DNA from: JBBPYA01 sp038200385 | GTDB taxonomy: Bacteria > Actinomycetota > Actinomycetes > Mycobacteriales > Geodermatophilaceae | Direction: 5' to 3' | DNA: 8,812 bases | Assembly (NCBI GenBank): GCA_038200385.1 | Contig: JBBPYA010000351.1 | Coordinates: 1 to 8,812, forward strand | Shown here: in pieces, positions 1 through 6,597 of the stretch | Position numbering within the stretch: the first letter of the stretch is position 1 | How the letters are laid out: every line of letters starts with the position of its first letter | Position numbers and translations under genes: made by a program | The notes under the pieces: generated by a model | The model's input: only the letters and a program-made list of their open reading frames with translations | Told to the model about the DNA's origin: nothing | The model's database searches: none

Positions 1-1
1 G

Positions 2-745
2 CAGCCCTCCGGCCTCGGTTGGCTGCCCGACGGCTCGTTGCTCATCGGGTCCATGACCGATCACCGGCTACTCCGGCGTACGGCCGAGGGCCGGCTCGAG
101 GAGTACGCCGATCTCAGCGAGCACTGCGGGGGCAAGTTGAACGACCTCGTCGTCGACCCCGCCGGCCGGGTCTTCGTCGGCAACTTCGGCTTCGACCTGA
201 TGAGCGGCGCCGACCCCGACACGGCCTCGCTGGTGCGGGTCGACCCGGACCGCTCGACGCACGTCGCCGCGCTCGACCTGCACTTCCCCAACGGTTCGGT
301 CGTCACACCGGACGGTTCCCGACTCATCGTCGGGGAGACCCTCGGTGGCCGCTACACCGCGTTCCGAATCGGGCCGGACGGGGAGTTGTCCGACCGCGAG
401 ATCTGGGCAGAGTTCGCCCCGCTGCCCGGCCCCGGCTCGCTGTCCGACGTGCTGGCCGTCGTGGGGGTGGCCCCGGACGGCTGCACCCTGGACGCGGAGG
501 GCCACATCTGGTTCGCCGACGCCCTGGGCAGCCGGGTGGCGCGGACCGCGCCGGGCGGTCAGATCGTGGACGAGATCCCCGCGCCGGACGGCCTGAGCTT
601 CTACGCCTGCATGCTGGGCGGCGAGGACGGCCGGACCCTGCTGCTGTGCGCGGCACCGGACTTCTTCGAGGAGCCGCGCAAGGCTGCGCGGGAGGCGGTG
701 CTCCTGACCACGCAGGTCGACGTACCGCACGCCGGGAGGCCCTGA
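2..745 (+). CDS. SMP-30/gluconolactonase-family lactonase, 5' end outside window
   Basis: This is the 3' part of a six-bladed beta-propeller lactonase/esterase of the SMP-30 / gluconolactonase / LRE-like family, which hydrolyses sugar lactones and related esters with a divalent metal. The open frame enters from the left edge in frame 2 and stops at TGA 743-745, giving about 247 residues; the start is not in the window. Family signatures are visible: KLNDLVVDPAGRVFVGNFG, whose Asn is a usual metal ligand, then PNGSVVTPDG and a later PDGCTLDAEGHIWFAD with a conserved Asp. The propeller strands recur as xDGxxxxAD/GN blocks. It converges on the lipoprotein gene at 755, only 9 bases between the stops. 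Its exact substrate is unknown; the aldolase and oxidase genes some 4 kb away make a sugar-acid or lactone role plausible, but they do not share a transcript with it. The family call is firm and the substrate is not. Confidence 0.85.
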   Translation, partial: QPSGLGWLPDGSLLIGSMTDHRLLRRTAEGRLEEYADLSEHCGGKLNDLVVDPAGRVFVGNFGFDLMSGADPDTASLVRVDPDRSTHVAALDLHFPNGSVVTPDGSRLIVGETLGGRYTAFRIGPDGELSDREIWAEFAPLPGPGSLSDVLAVVGVAPDGCTLDAEGHIWFADALGSRVARTAPGGQIVDEIPAPDGLSFYACMLGGEDGRTLLLCAAPDFFEEPRKAAREAVLLTTQVDVPHAGRP

Positions 746-760
746 GTCGCGCCCTCAGGG
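740..760. terminator. Bidirectional hairpin shared by two convergent genes
   Basis: CCCTGAG (740-746) and CTCAGGG (754-760) form a perfect 7-bp stem with a 7-base loop. The TGA of the lactonase (743-745) lies in the left arm and the TCA (TGA on minus) of the lipoprotein gene (755-757) in the right arm, so the hairpin sits at the 3' end of both transcripts. Neither side has a T-run, so termination would be of the U-tract-poor type often proposed for high-GC actinobacteria. Confidence 0.5.
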
Positions 761-1225
761 GCAGGTCTCGGTGAGCTTCACGGCTGCGAACTCGATCTTC
801 GAGTCAGCGCTGAACTCGGCGCCCGCCGAAACATTCTGCGAGCACACCTGCCAGTTCGAATCCAGGATCTGGCTCCGGCCGGCTCCGAGGGCGTCCACCG
901 AACCTGTGAAGAATATGGCGTCCGCAGTCAGTGCCTGGATGCTGTCCTGGGCGTTCTGGAGCGTCCGGCCCACGAGATCCGGCATGATCCATGTGCTCGA
1001 TGCGGGGGGCCGTGTCGAGGCAACGACCGATTCGTCCGGCGTTGTGTTCGCGTCGCCTTCGCTGGTGGCGCCCACCGATGTCGACGCGGGTTGCGACATC
1101 GTGGATGGTGCTGGACTTGCTTCCCGCTCTCCGGCAGCGGAACAACTCGTAAGGAGCCATGCGGCCGTGGCGGATGCCGCGAGAGCCTTGGCGGCGGCGG
1201 ACGCTCGACTGACCGCGCAGGACAC
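755..1225 (-). CDS. PASTA-domain-like lipoprotein
   Basis: A predicted secreted lipoprotein of 156 residues. The start is a GTG at 1225-1223. It is preceded by AGGAGG (1235-1230) that overlaps the TAG stop of the upstream gene, which implies translational coupling. The frame stays open further upstream, but that part lies inside the upstream gene and lacks signal-peptide character. From the GTG the protein has a signal peptide with lipobox LLTSC (Cys28), a Ser/Thr/Pro/Ala-rich low-complexity stretch (about 29-80), then a PASTA-like domain (about 81-156) starting MPDLVGRTLQNAQDSIQAL. Two cysteines, 128 and 155, could form a disulfide. PASTA modules in actinobacteria often bind peptidoglycan fragments, but small stand-alone versions such as this have no assigned function. 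It is the second gene of an envelope operon. The lipoprotein and fold calls are good; the role is unknown. Confidence 0.8.
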   Translation of the reverse strand: MSCAVSRASAAAKALAASATAAWLLTSCSAAGEREASPAPSTMSQPASTSVGATSEGDANTTPDESVVASTRPPASSTWIMPDLVGRTLQNAQDSIQALTADAIFFTGSVDALGAGRSQILDSNWQVCSQNVSAGAEFSADSKIEFAAVKLTETCP

Positions 1226-1233
1226 GCCGCCTC

Positions 1234-2190
1234 CTAACGTGTCCACTGACCGCAGCCAGAGCTGGTGAATCCCGTGTCGGACGGCCGAATCTCCACGACG
1301 GTCGGACTGTTGCCATTCACGATGATCCCCGAAATACCGCTCTGCGAGAAGTCGGACAGACGCGCCCAGTAGCACAGGTCGGACGGGGCGCCGTCGGCCC
1401 GGTAGGTCCCCGGTGCAATGTGCTTGCCCACCTGAAACGTCCCGTCGCCGAACGACCGGGCAGGAGCATCAGGGAAGGTCGCCTTCACCGGCACCCAGTC
1501 TCCACAACCCTGGGTCGTGAAGCCGGCGTCAGACTTGGCGATCGAGACGATCTCCAGACCCGAATTGCCGTTCCCGATGATGTCGGACAACTCGCCGGTG
1601 AAGCCAGACAACCTCGCCCAATAGCACAGACCAGTCCCTGTCGACCGGTAGGTGCCAGCGGCCACATCACTGCCGAGTCGATAGGTCCCGTCCCCGAACC
1701 CGATGACTTCGGGCGCTGGCGCTGGCGCCGGCGTTGGCTTTGGCTTTGGTGTCGGAGGGGGGGTCGGGGGCGGCACGGTGGTGATTTCGACAGGGGCAGG
1801 ACTGGACGCGGCGGCGTTCTCCTCAGCCGACGTGCTGGCCTCCGTCGGTGCGGGATCAAGCGTGCGTTGCCCTAGCGACGAGTTGGTTGCCTGCTCATCG
1901 GCAGCGCGGTTCTTGGTGGCTGTCGAGATGGCCGAGATGGCGACGACGGTAACAATCGCCAGAACCCACCACCGCTTCCAGATCGGCTTCTTCCCGGCGG
2001 GCGGCAACAACGGGGTCGGTGTCCCCGGCGGATGCGGACCCCAGTTGCTCGTGCGTGGCGGTTGCCCCTGCTGCTCGACGTCGGCGTGCCCGCCCGGCCA
2101 CGGTGTTCCTGACCCTGGAGACGGCGGCTCACCGCGACCCCATGCTGGCATCGGGACTCCCGCAGCTGGGTCCCCGTTGTTGTCACTCAT
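1234..2190 (-). CDS. Membrane-anchored protein with two tandem extracellular Cys repeats
   Basis: A 318-residue protein starting at ATG 2190-2188, with a G-rich ribosome site (around 2203-2195) upstream. The N-terminal ~70 residues are Pro/Gly-rich and probably cytoplasmic. One transmembrane helix follows basic residues (KKPIWKRWW; helix about 75-91). Next is a Ser/Thr/Pro linker with a (TP/KP/AP) run at 139-160, then two homologous repeats, about 165-232 and 247-316. Each repeat has GDGT(Y/F)..G..(A/I)..GTYR, then CYWARLS.F, an NGNS motif, an SD(A/T)GFT..GCG.W ending and two cysteines, fitting one disulfide per repeat. The topology suggests an exported repeat region. Repeats of this style are widespread in actinobacterial cell-surface proteins but have no defined biochemistry that I can state. 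The downstream lipoprotein gene begins 8 bases after this stop, so the pair likely forms one unit. A cell-wall or surface-sensing role is inference. Confidence 0.8.
   Translation of the reverse strand: MSDNNGDPAAGVPMPAWGRGEPPSPGSGTPWPGGHADVEQQGQPPRTSNWGPHPPGTPTPLLPPAGKKPIWKRWWVLAIVTVVAISAISTATKNRAADEQATNSSLGQRTLDPAPTEASTSAEENAAASSPAPVEITTVPPPTPPPTPKPKPTPAPAPAPEVIGFGDGTYRLGSDVAAGTYRSTGTGLCYWARLSGFTGELSDIIGNGNSGLEIVSIAKSDAGFTTQGCGDWVPVKATFPDAPARSFGDGTFQVGKHIAPGTYRADGAPSDLCYWARLSDFSQSGISGIIVNGNSPTVVEIRPSDTGFTSSGCGQWTR
1712..1753. repeat. Degenerate hexamer tandem repeat encoding the X-Pro linker
   Basis: Seven consecutive hexamers (GGCGCT, GGCGCT, GGCGCC, GGCGTT, GGCTTT, GGCTTT, GGTGTC on the plus strand) encode the alternating Ala/Lys/Thr-Pro spacer of the membrane-anchored repeat protein. 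It is in frame, so copy-number change would only alter the linker length by dipeptides. Confidence 0.7.
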
Positions 2191-2438
2191 CGCAATTCCC
2201 CCCGCTCGCAGAGGATGATTCCATCACTGTCAAGCACCGAGCAGTTACGCAATGCGTGCGTTCTCGTGCGGCCCAGCTCCGCTAGGGACGCCGACTCTGC
2301 ACGCACACCGGCGGCGGTCGCTGACCGGACTGTGCTCAAACCCTCGACCCGAGCTTGAGAGAGTTTCAGCTGAGACGCCTAAGCCTCCTGGGCGATCCGG
2401 GGGCCCACCGCGATGAACGCAGGTGTCGACTCGGCGGG
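2191..2438. other. Intergenic region between selD and the envelope operon
   Basis: These 248 bases have no credible gene. They hold the upstream region of the envelope operon and the downstream end of selD. On the minus strand a TTGACA (2233-2228) lies 37 bases before the ATG at 2190, but no good -10 hexamer follows at standard spacing. An 11-base dyad ACGCA-A-TGCGT (2247-2257) could be an operator. A weak interrupted hairpin (CTCAA 2335-2339 with TTGAG 2355-2359, plus CTCG 2343-2346 with CGAG 2350-2353) lies about 80 bases past the selD stop and lacks a T-run. No tRNA-Sec-like cloverleaf was seen. Confidence 0.4.
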
Positions 2439-3440
2439 TCAGCGCACGACGAGCAGGTGCTCCCCGCGCGGGAGGAGTTCGCCGATGACTGGGGCGCCGG
2501 GGATCTCCCCGGCCAGCAGCAGACCTCCGGAGGTCTGCGCGTCGGCAAGCAGCAGCGCCTCGTCCTCGCCGATCCGGGAAAGGTCGCTGTGCGGGCGGAC
2601 CCAGTCCAGGTTGCGGCGGGTGCCGCCGCTGACGTAGCCGTCGCGCAGCGCTCCCCGCGCGCCGGCCAGGTACGGCACCGCCGCGGCGTCCACCGCTGCG
2701 GTCAGTCCGCTGGCCCGGGCCAGCTTGAGCAGGTGGCCGAGCAGCCCGAAGCCGGTGACGTCGGTCCCGGCCCGGATGCCGGCCGCCAACGCGGCCTCGG
2801 CGGCCTCTCGGTTGAGCCGGGTCATCGAGTCGATCGCCTCGGCGGACACCTCCCCGGTGGCCTTGTGTCGGTTGTTGAGCACGCCGACGCCCAGCGGCTT
2901 GGACAGCGACAGCGGGAGCCCCGGCGTACCGGCGTCGTTGCGGATCAGCCGGTCGGGGTCGGCCAAGCCGGTCACCGCCATCCCGTACTTCGGCTCGGGG
3001 TCGTCGACGCTGTGCCCACCGGCTACGTGGCAGCCGGCCGACCGCCCTACGTCCAGACCACCGCGGAGCACCTCCCGGGCCAGCTCCAGCGGCAGCACGT
3101 CGCGCGGCCAGCCGAGCAGGTTGATCGCCACGATCGGCCGCCCGCCCATGGCGTAGACGTCGGACAGCGCGTTCGCGGCCGCGATCCGCCCCCAGTCGTA
3201 CGCGTCGTCGACCACCGGCGTGAAGAAGTCGGCGGTGAGTACCACGGCCTGGCCTGCGTCGAGGCGGACCACGGCGGCGTCGTCGCCGGCGTCCAGACCG
3301 ACGATCAGCTCGGCCGAACCCGGCGGCGGCTCGGGCGAGAGCAGGCCGGCCACCACAGCCTCGAGTTCACCCGGTGGGATCTTGCACGCGCAGCCCCCGC
3401 CGTGGGCGAACTGCGTGAGCCGGTACGTCGTCGCGGTCAT
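2439..3440 (-). CDS. selD: Selenide, water dikinase (selenophosphate synthase), Cys form
   Basis: SelD makes selenophosphate from selenide and ATP, the selenium donor for selenocysteine, 2-selenouridine in tRNA and some selenium cofactors. The 333-residue product has the length of E. coli SelD (347) and the same N-terminal register: RLTQ is followed by HGGGCACK, putting the catalytic pair at Cys17 and Lys20. The Cys17 codon is TGC, so this SelD does not itself need selenocysteine. Other family motifs follow in order: DDAAV (53-57), the ATP-site TADFFTPVVDD and NALSDVYAMGG (90-100), GGHSVDDPEP (141-150), TDVTGFGLLGH (226-236) and AQTSGGLLLA (301-310). The ATG at 3440-3438 is fixed by this alignment; GGAG lies only one base away, so the ribosome site is poor. 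No selA, selB, selenouridine synthase or tRNA-Sec gene is in the window. Its leader consists of the 23-bp tandem repeats. It is probably co-transcribed with the reductase-like gene 60 bases upstream. Confidence 0.95.
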   Translation of the reverse strand: MTATTYRLTQFAHGGGCACKIPPGELEAVVAGLLSPEPPPGSAELIVGLDAGDDAAVVRLDAGQAVVLTADFFTPVVDDAYDWGRIAAANALSDVYAMGGRPIVAINLLGWPRDVLPLELAREVLRGGLDVGRSAGCHVAGGHSVDDPEPKYGMAVTGLADPDRLIRNDAGTPGLPLSLSKPLGVGVLNNRHKATGEVSAEAIDSMTRLNREAAEAALAAGIRAGTDVTGFGLLGHLLKLARASGLTAAVDAAAVPYLAGARGALRDGYVSGGTRRNLDWVRPHSDLSRIGEDEALLLADAQTSGGLLLAGEIPGAPVIGELLPRGEHLLVVR

Positions 3441-3452
3441 GCTCCGACGCTA

Positions 3453-3548
3453 TGTCAACTCCACGCGGGGCGAGATGTCAACTCCACGCGGGGCGAGATG
3501 TCAACTCCACGCGGGGCGAGATGTCAACTCCACGCGGGGCGAGATGTC
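3453..3548. repeat. 23-bp direct tandem repeat, four exact copies, between two genes
   Basis: Four identical 23-bp units occupy 3453-3475, 3476-3498, 3499-3521 and 3522-3544, with four more bases (TGTC) of a fifth. Each unit holds TGTCAACTCCACG then CGGGGCGAGA. Unit junctions create the imperfect 13-base dyad GAGaTGtCAaCTC at 3472-3484, 3495-3507 and 3518-3530, the pattern expected of a protein-binding site. On the minus strand each unit contains one TGA; because 23 is not a multiple of three, three successive units place a stop in every frame. The array encodes about the last 14 residues and stop of the reductase-like protein and makes up nearly all the selD leader. There are no unique spacers, so it is not CRISPR. 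Confidence 0.95.
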
Positions 3549-4484
3549 GACGCCGAGCACGGCGAGCAGGGACAGCACGGTGTCGTGCACCGGGACGGCC
3601 AGCCCGGCGGAGGCGGCCAGTTCGCGGACCGCGCCGGCCATCCAGGCCAGCTCGGTGCGCCGACCCTGCAGGACGTCGGTGCACATCGACGTGTGGTGCT
3701 CGCCGGTCGCCGCGAACACCGCCTCGGCGTGCGCCCACTGCCCGGACCGGTCCAGCCGCACACCCTGCTGCTCCGCCACGTCGACGACCTCGTAGAACAT
3801 CCGTCGGACCAGGCTCTGGCCCTCCGCACGGGACCACACCGCGCCCACCGTCATCCCGAGTACGGCGCTGACCGGGCTCATCACGGCCATCGCGAGCTTG
3901 CCCCACAGCGGGGCGGCCAGGTCCGCGACGTGCGCGGCCGGCAGGCCCGCCGCGCTGAGCACCGCGGCCACGGCGTCGCCCCGAGGGGCTGCCGTCGCGG
4001 CGCCCAACGCGCCGAGCTGGGTCACCGACCGTCCGCCGCCGGTGGCACCGGACACCGTGATGACCCCCGGCTCCCGCACCGTCGCCCCGACCGTCGTCAC
4101 GCCCACCAGCGATCGGCTGCCGCCGAACGCAGCGGCGAGCACGGCGTCGTTGCCCAGGCCGTTCTGCAGGCTGACGGCCACCCCGTCGGCGGCCAGACCG
4201 GGCCGGACAGCGGCGCACGCCTCGGCCGTGTCGTAGGTCTTGGTCAGGACGATCAGGATGTCCAGCGAGCAGGCCGGCAGGTCGGTCGCGTACGGCGCGG
4301 CCGGGACGCGGACCCGTTCGGTCCCACCATCCGGGCGGAGGATGGTCAGCCCGCGCTCGGCCACCGCTCGGACGTGTTCGCCGCCACGTCCGATCAACAC
4401 GACCTCGGCGTCGGCGACGGTCAGCGCTGCCGCGAAGGCTGATCCCATGCCGCCGGCGCCCAGTACGCCGATCCGGTCCGCCAC
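3501..4484 (-). CDS. Ketopantoate reductase (ApbA/PanE)-like NAD(P)-dependent oxidoreductase
   Basis: A 327-residue member of the 2-dehydropantoate 2-reductase superfamily, whose classic member reduces ketopantoate to pantoate with NADPH in pantothenate synthesis. The chosen start is GTG 4484-4482, giving VADRIGVLGAGGMGSAF with the Rossmann GxGxxG close to the N-terminus, behind a G-rich ribosome site. The frame extends upstream without a fold-related sequence and into the promoter. Expected residues are present: Lys82 in TKTYDT, Asn108 in QNGLGN, Lys196 in LWGKL, the HTSM motif (264-267) and Glu278 in RRTELAW. The two Asn of the usual KLxxNxxxNP segment are absent: Ala200 stands at the first, and Ser203 precedes the Pro, with spacing one residue shorter. 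That argues for a substrate other than ketopantoate, so I give no panE symbol. The last 14 or so residues come from the 23-bp repeat array. It is divergent from the aldolase-family gene and upstream of selD. Confidence 0.8.
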   Translation of the reverse strand: MADRIGVLGAGGMGSAFAAALTVADAEVVLIGRGGEHVRAVAERGLTILRPDGGTERVRVPAAPYATDLPACSLDILIVLTKTYDTAEACAAVRPGLAADGVAVSLQNGLGNDAVLAAAFGGSRSLVGVTTVGATVREPGVITVSGATGGGRSVTQLGALGAATAAPRGDAVAAVLSAAGLPAAHVADLAAPLWGKLAMAVMSPVSAVLGMTVGAVWSRAEGQSLVRRMFYEVVDVAEQQGVRLDRSGQWAHAEAVFAATGEHHTSMCTDVLQGRRTELAWMAGAVRELAASAGLAVPVHDTVLSLLAVLGVDISPRVELTSRPAWS

Positions 4485-4512
4485 CGGGTTCCACCCCCCT
4501 CTACTCGCATTG

Positions 4513-4555
4513 GTCGCTATGACACTAGCGACGATCGGGGACGCTTCCCTATGCT
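4513..4555 (+). promoter_or_regulatory. Perfect inverted-repeat operator and promoter of the aldolase-family gene
   Basis: GTCGCTA (4513-4519), six bases, then TAGCGAC (4526-4532) form a perfect 7-bp inverted repeat in the 124-base divergent region between the reductase-like gene and the aldolase-family gene. A -10-like TATGCT lies at 4550-4555, 30 bases after the left half-site. The -35 position is poor and overlaps the right half-site, which would suit a regulator controlling polymerase access or activation. Because the site is symmetric and central it could also act on the minus-strand genes, for which I find no clear promoter hexamers. Confidence 0.55.
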
Positions 4556-4608
4556 GAGTCGGCCGCGGCGTTGCCGCCGCTCGATCGGCAGCCGCGCGGG
4601 AGAGTCCA

Positions 4609-5364
4609 ATGAGTCTCGTGGAGACCGCCACCAGTAGTCGTCGCGTCGTGAGCGAGAGCGATCCCCGGTTCCAGATCGCCGCCGCTCGGCGGATCCTGCA
4701 CCGGGAAGGGCTGGACAGTCAGGTCGGCGGTCACGTCAGCCTGCGGGTCCCGGGGGAGGACGCTTTCCTCGTGACGCCGTTCCAGTACTTCGACGAGACC
4801 CTGCCCGAACACGTCAGCAAGGTCGGCTTCGACCTGCAGGTCCTCGAACCTGCGACGTTGCCGGCTTCGGTGGGGATCGCCTTCCACGCCTCGGTGTACG
4901 AGGCCCGCCCGGACGTGAACTGCGCAATTCACACCCACGCCAAGAACATGTCCGTACTCACCACGACCGGTGTCCCGTTCGGCATGTACTACGACTACGC
5001 CTCGCTGTTCCTCGACGACGTGGCTCCGTGGGTCGACGATCCGGACCTCGTCCCGTCCGAGGAGGGCCGGCAGATGGCTGCCGCCCTCGGCTCCCGACGA
5101 GCACTCCTGATGGGACATCACGGCTCCCTGCACGTGGGGGACACCCTCGAGCACACGACGATGGAGGCGCTGCTGCTCGAGCTGTGCGCGGGCTACCAGT
5201 TGGCGGCCATGGCGGTCAACGGCAAGCCACTGGACGAGCGCACTGCACGCAGCTACCGCAATGCCTATCTGCGCTACGACTTCCGTGAGCAGATGTGGGC
5301 GGCGAACTACCGGCGGTTGTTGCGCAGCGACCCCGACCTGTTCGAGACCCTGCAATCCGCCTAA
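4609..5364 (+). CDS. Class II aldolase/adducin-family protein
   Basis: A 251-residue cytosolic protein of the class II aldolase/adducin fold, which includes zinc-dependent sugar-phosphate aldolases and epimerases, and decarboxylase-like and adducin-like members. The ATG at 4609 follows GGGAGA at a proper distance. The zinc-site pattern is intact: HTH (His108, His110) in CAIHTHAKN, and a later His170-His171-Gly in LMGHHGSLHVGDTLEHTT. SQVGGHVSLRVPG (37-49) matches the N-terminal GNxS-like loop. The position of the catalytic Glu of fuculose- or rhamnulose-type aldolases, four residues before His93, is Gly89. This resembles the adducin-like subgroup (AGFxxH type) rather than true sugar-phosphate aldolases, so aldol cleavage should not be assumed. 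The hydroxy-acid oxidase gene follows within 56 bases, so the two probably share a transcript from the promoter at 4513-4555. The substrate is unknown. Confidence 0.88.
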   Translation: MSLVETATSSRRVVSESDPRFQIAAARRILHREGLDSQVGGHVSLRVPGEDAFLVTPFQYFDETLPEHVSKVGFDLQVLEPATLPASVGIAFHASVYEARPDVNCAIHTHAKNMSVLTTTGVPFGMYYDYASLFLDDVAPWVDDPDLVPSEEGRQMAAALGSRRALLMGHHGSLHVGDTLEHTTMEALLLELCAGYQLAAMAVNGKPLDERTARSYRNAYLRYDFREQMWAANYRRLLRSDPDLFETLQSA

Positions 5365-6236
5365 ACCTGGCTCCGGTCCGGGTGCTTAGGTCCTGGCGGC
5401 GCGGTCGCGCCGGATCCGCGGTGTCGTGGACGGACCTGCGGGATCGGGCCCGCCGCGGACGACCGCGGATGGTCTTCGACTTCGTCGACGGCGGTGCCGG
5501 GGGCGAGGTGACGCTGCGGGAGAACCGTCGCGTGTTTGACGATGTCGCGTTCCGCCCGCGGGTACTCCTCGACGTGGCCGAACGCCCACAGGGAGTGCGG
5601 GTACTCGGCCAGGACCTCGCGACGCCGGTGATCCTCGGCCCGACCGGGCTGGCCCGGATGCTCTCGCCCGAGGGCGAGACCGCCGCTGCCGTGGCTGCGC
5701 AACGGTTCGGGACCGTCAGCGTCGTCAGTTCTGGTGCCAGCGTGTCCCTCGAGGCCGTGGCCACCGCTGCCGGCGCGCAGTGGTTCCAGCTGTATCCCTG
5801 GGGAGATCGCTCGGCCATCGAGGCACTGATCGGCCGGGCGCGCGGGTCGGGGTACCGCGTCATGGTGGTCACGGTGGACGTCCCCGTCGTCGGCAACCGC
5901 GAGCGGGATCTGCGCAACGGGCTGACGGTGCCGCCCCGGATCGACGCGGGGGCCGCCTTGGACGTGCTGCGGCACCCGCGCTGGCTGGCCGGGCTCCTGC
6001 TCGGTCCCAGCGTCACCTTCGCCAACGTCGCCGCCGGCCCGCGCGGGAGGAGCACGGGCGGGCTGGCGGCCGCGACGCAGGCGCTGCTCAATCCCGGCCA
6101 CCCGTGGGACGACCTGGAAGGGATGATCGCGCTCTGGGACGGCCCGGTCCTGCTCAAAGGTGTCATGACGGGCGAGGACGCGCGCCGTGCGGTGGATCTG
6201 GGCTGCGCCGGCGTCGCGGTGTCCAACCACGGTGGC

Positions 6237-6256
6237 CGGCAGGGGATTGCCTGCCG
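6237..6256. repeat. 7-bp inverted repeat exactly spanning the oxidase frameshift
   Basis: CGGCAGG (6237-6243) and CCTGCCG (6250-6256) flank a 6-base loop GGATTG. The missing base of the oxidase gene falls at the end of the left arm or in the loop. Such GC hairpins favour both replication slippage and base-calling loss. Confidence 0.7.
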
Positions 6257-6597
6257 AGCACCCTCGACGTACTCGACGAGGTACTGGCGGCCGTCGGGGA
6301 CCGCGCCGACGTACTGCTGGACGGCGGTATCCGGCGCGGCACCGACGTCGTCAAGGCCCTGGCGCTCGGCGCCCGCGCCTGCCTGGTCGGCCGACCCTGG
6401 CTGTACGGGCTGGCCGCTGGCGGTCTCCCGGGCGTGGAGCGGACGGTGCAGCTGCTGCGGGACGAGATCGACCGCACCCTGGCCCTGATCGAGCGTCCCG
6501 GTGTGAGCAGCCTGGACCGGTCCGCCCTCTGCGTCCGGCCCGACCGCGGGTGGCTGCCGGCCGGGCCGCCGCGGCCGTGGCCCGGGACCCATCCCGG

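Noticed and set aside
1873..1879. TAGCGAC half-site within the membrane-anchored protein gene
   Set aside because: Single copy inside coding sequence with no partner half-site or promoter; likely chance.
2191..2438. tRNA-Sec or another small RNA next to selD
   Set aside because: No acceptor pairing, T-loop consensus or long variable arm could be found on either strand.
3453..3481. TTGACA on the minus strand in each 23-bp unit as a -35 for selD
   Set aside because: The copy nearest selD is only 12 bases from the ATG, and no -10 hexamer occurs at 16-19 bases after any copy.
3501..3503. TGA of the reductase-like gene as a selenocysteine codon next to selD
   Set aside because: Read-through would only translate more repeat sequence to a TAG; no conserved domain follows.
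3453..3548. CRISPR array
   Set aside because: The units abut directly with no unique spacers and no cas gene nearby.
2355..4442. Very long plus-strand open frame (695 codons) opposite selD and the reductase-like gene
   Set aside because: Its translation is low-complexity Arg/Gly/His/Gln-rich with no family motif, while the opposite strand encodes two clear families; it is a high-GC shadow.
4549..5355. Minus-strand open frame opposite the aldolase-family gene
   Set aside because: No recognisable motif or ribosome site; the plus strand has the conserved metal-binding motifs.
5398..5411. GGCGCG-GT-CGCGCC hairpin between the aldolase-family and oxidase genes as a terminator
   Set aside because: No T-run follows, the stem is a common high-GC motif, and the genes are close enough to be one operon.
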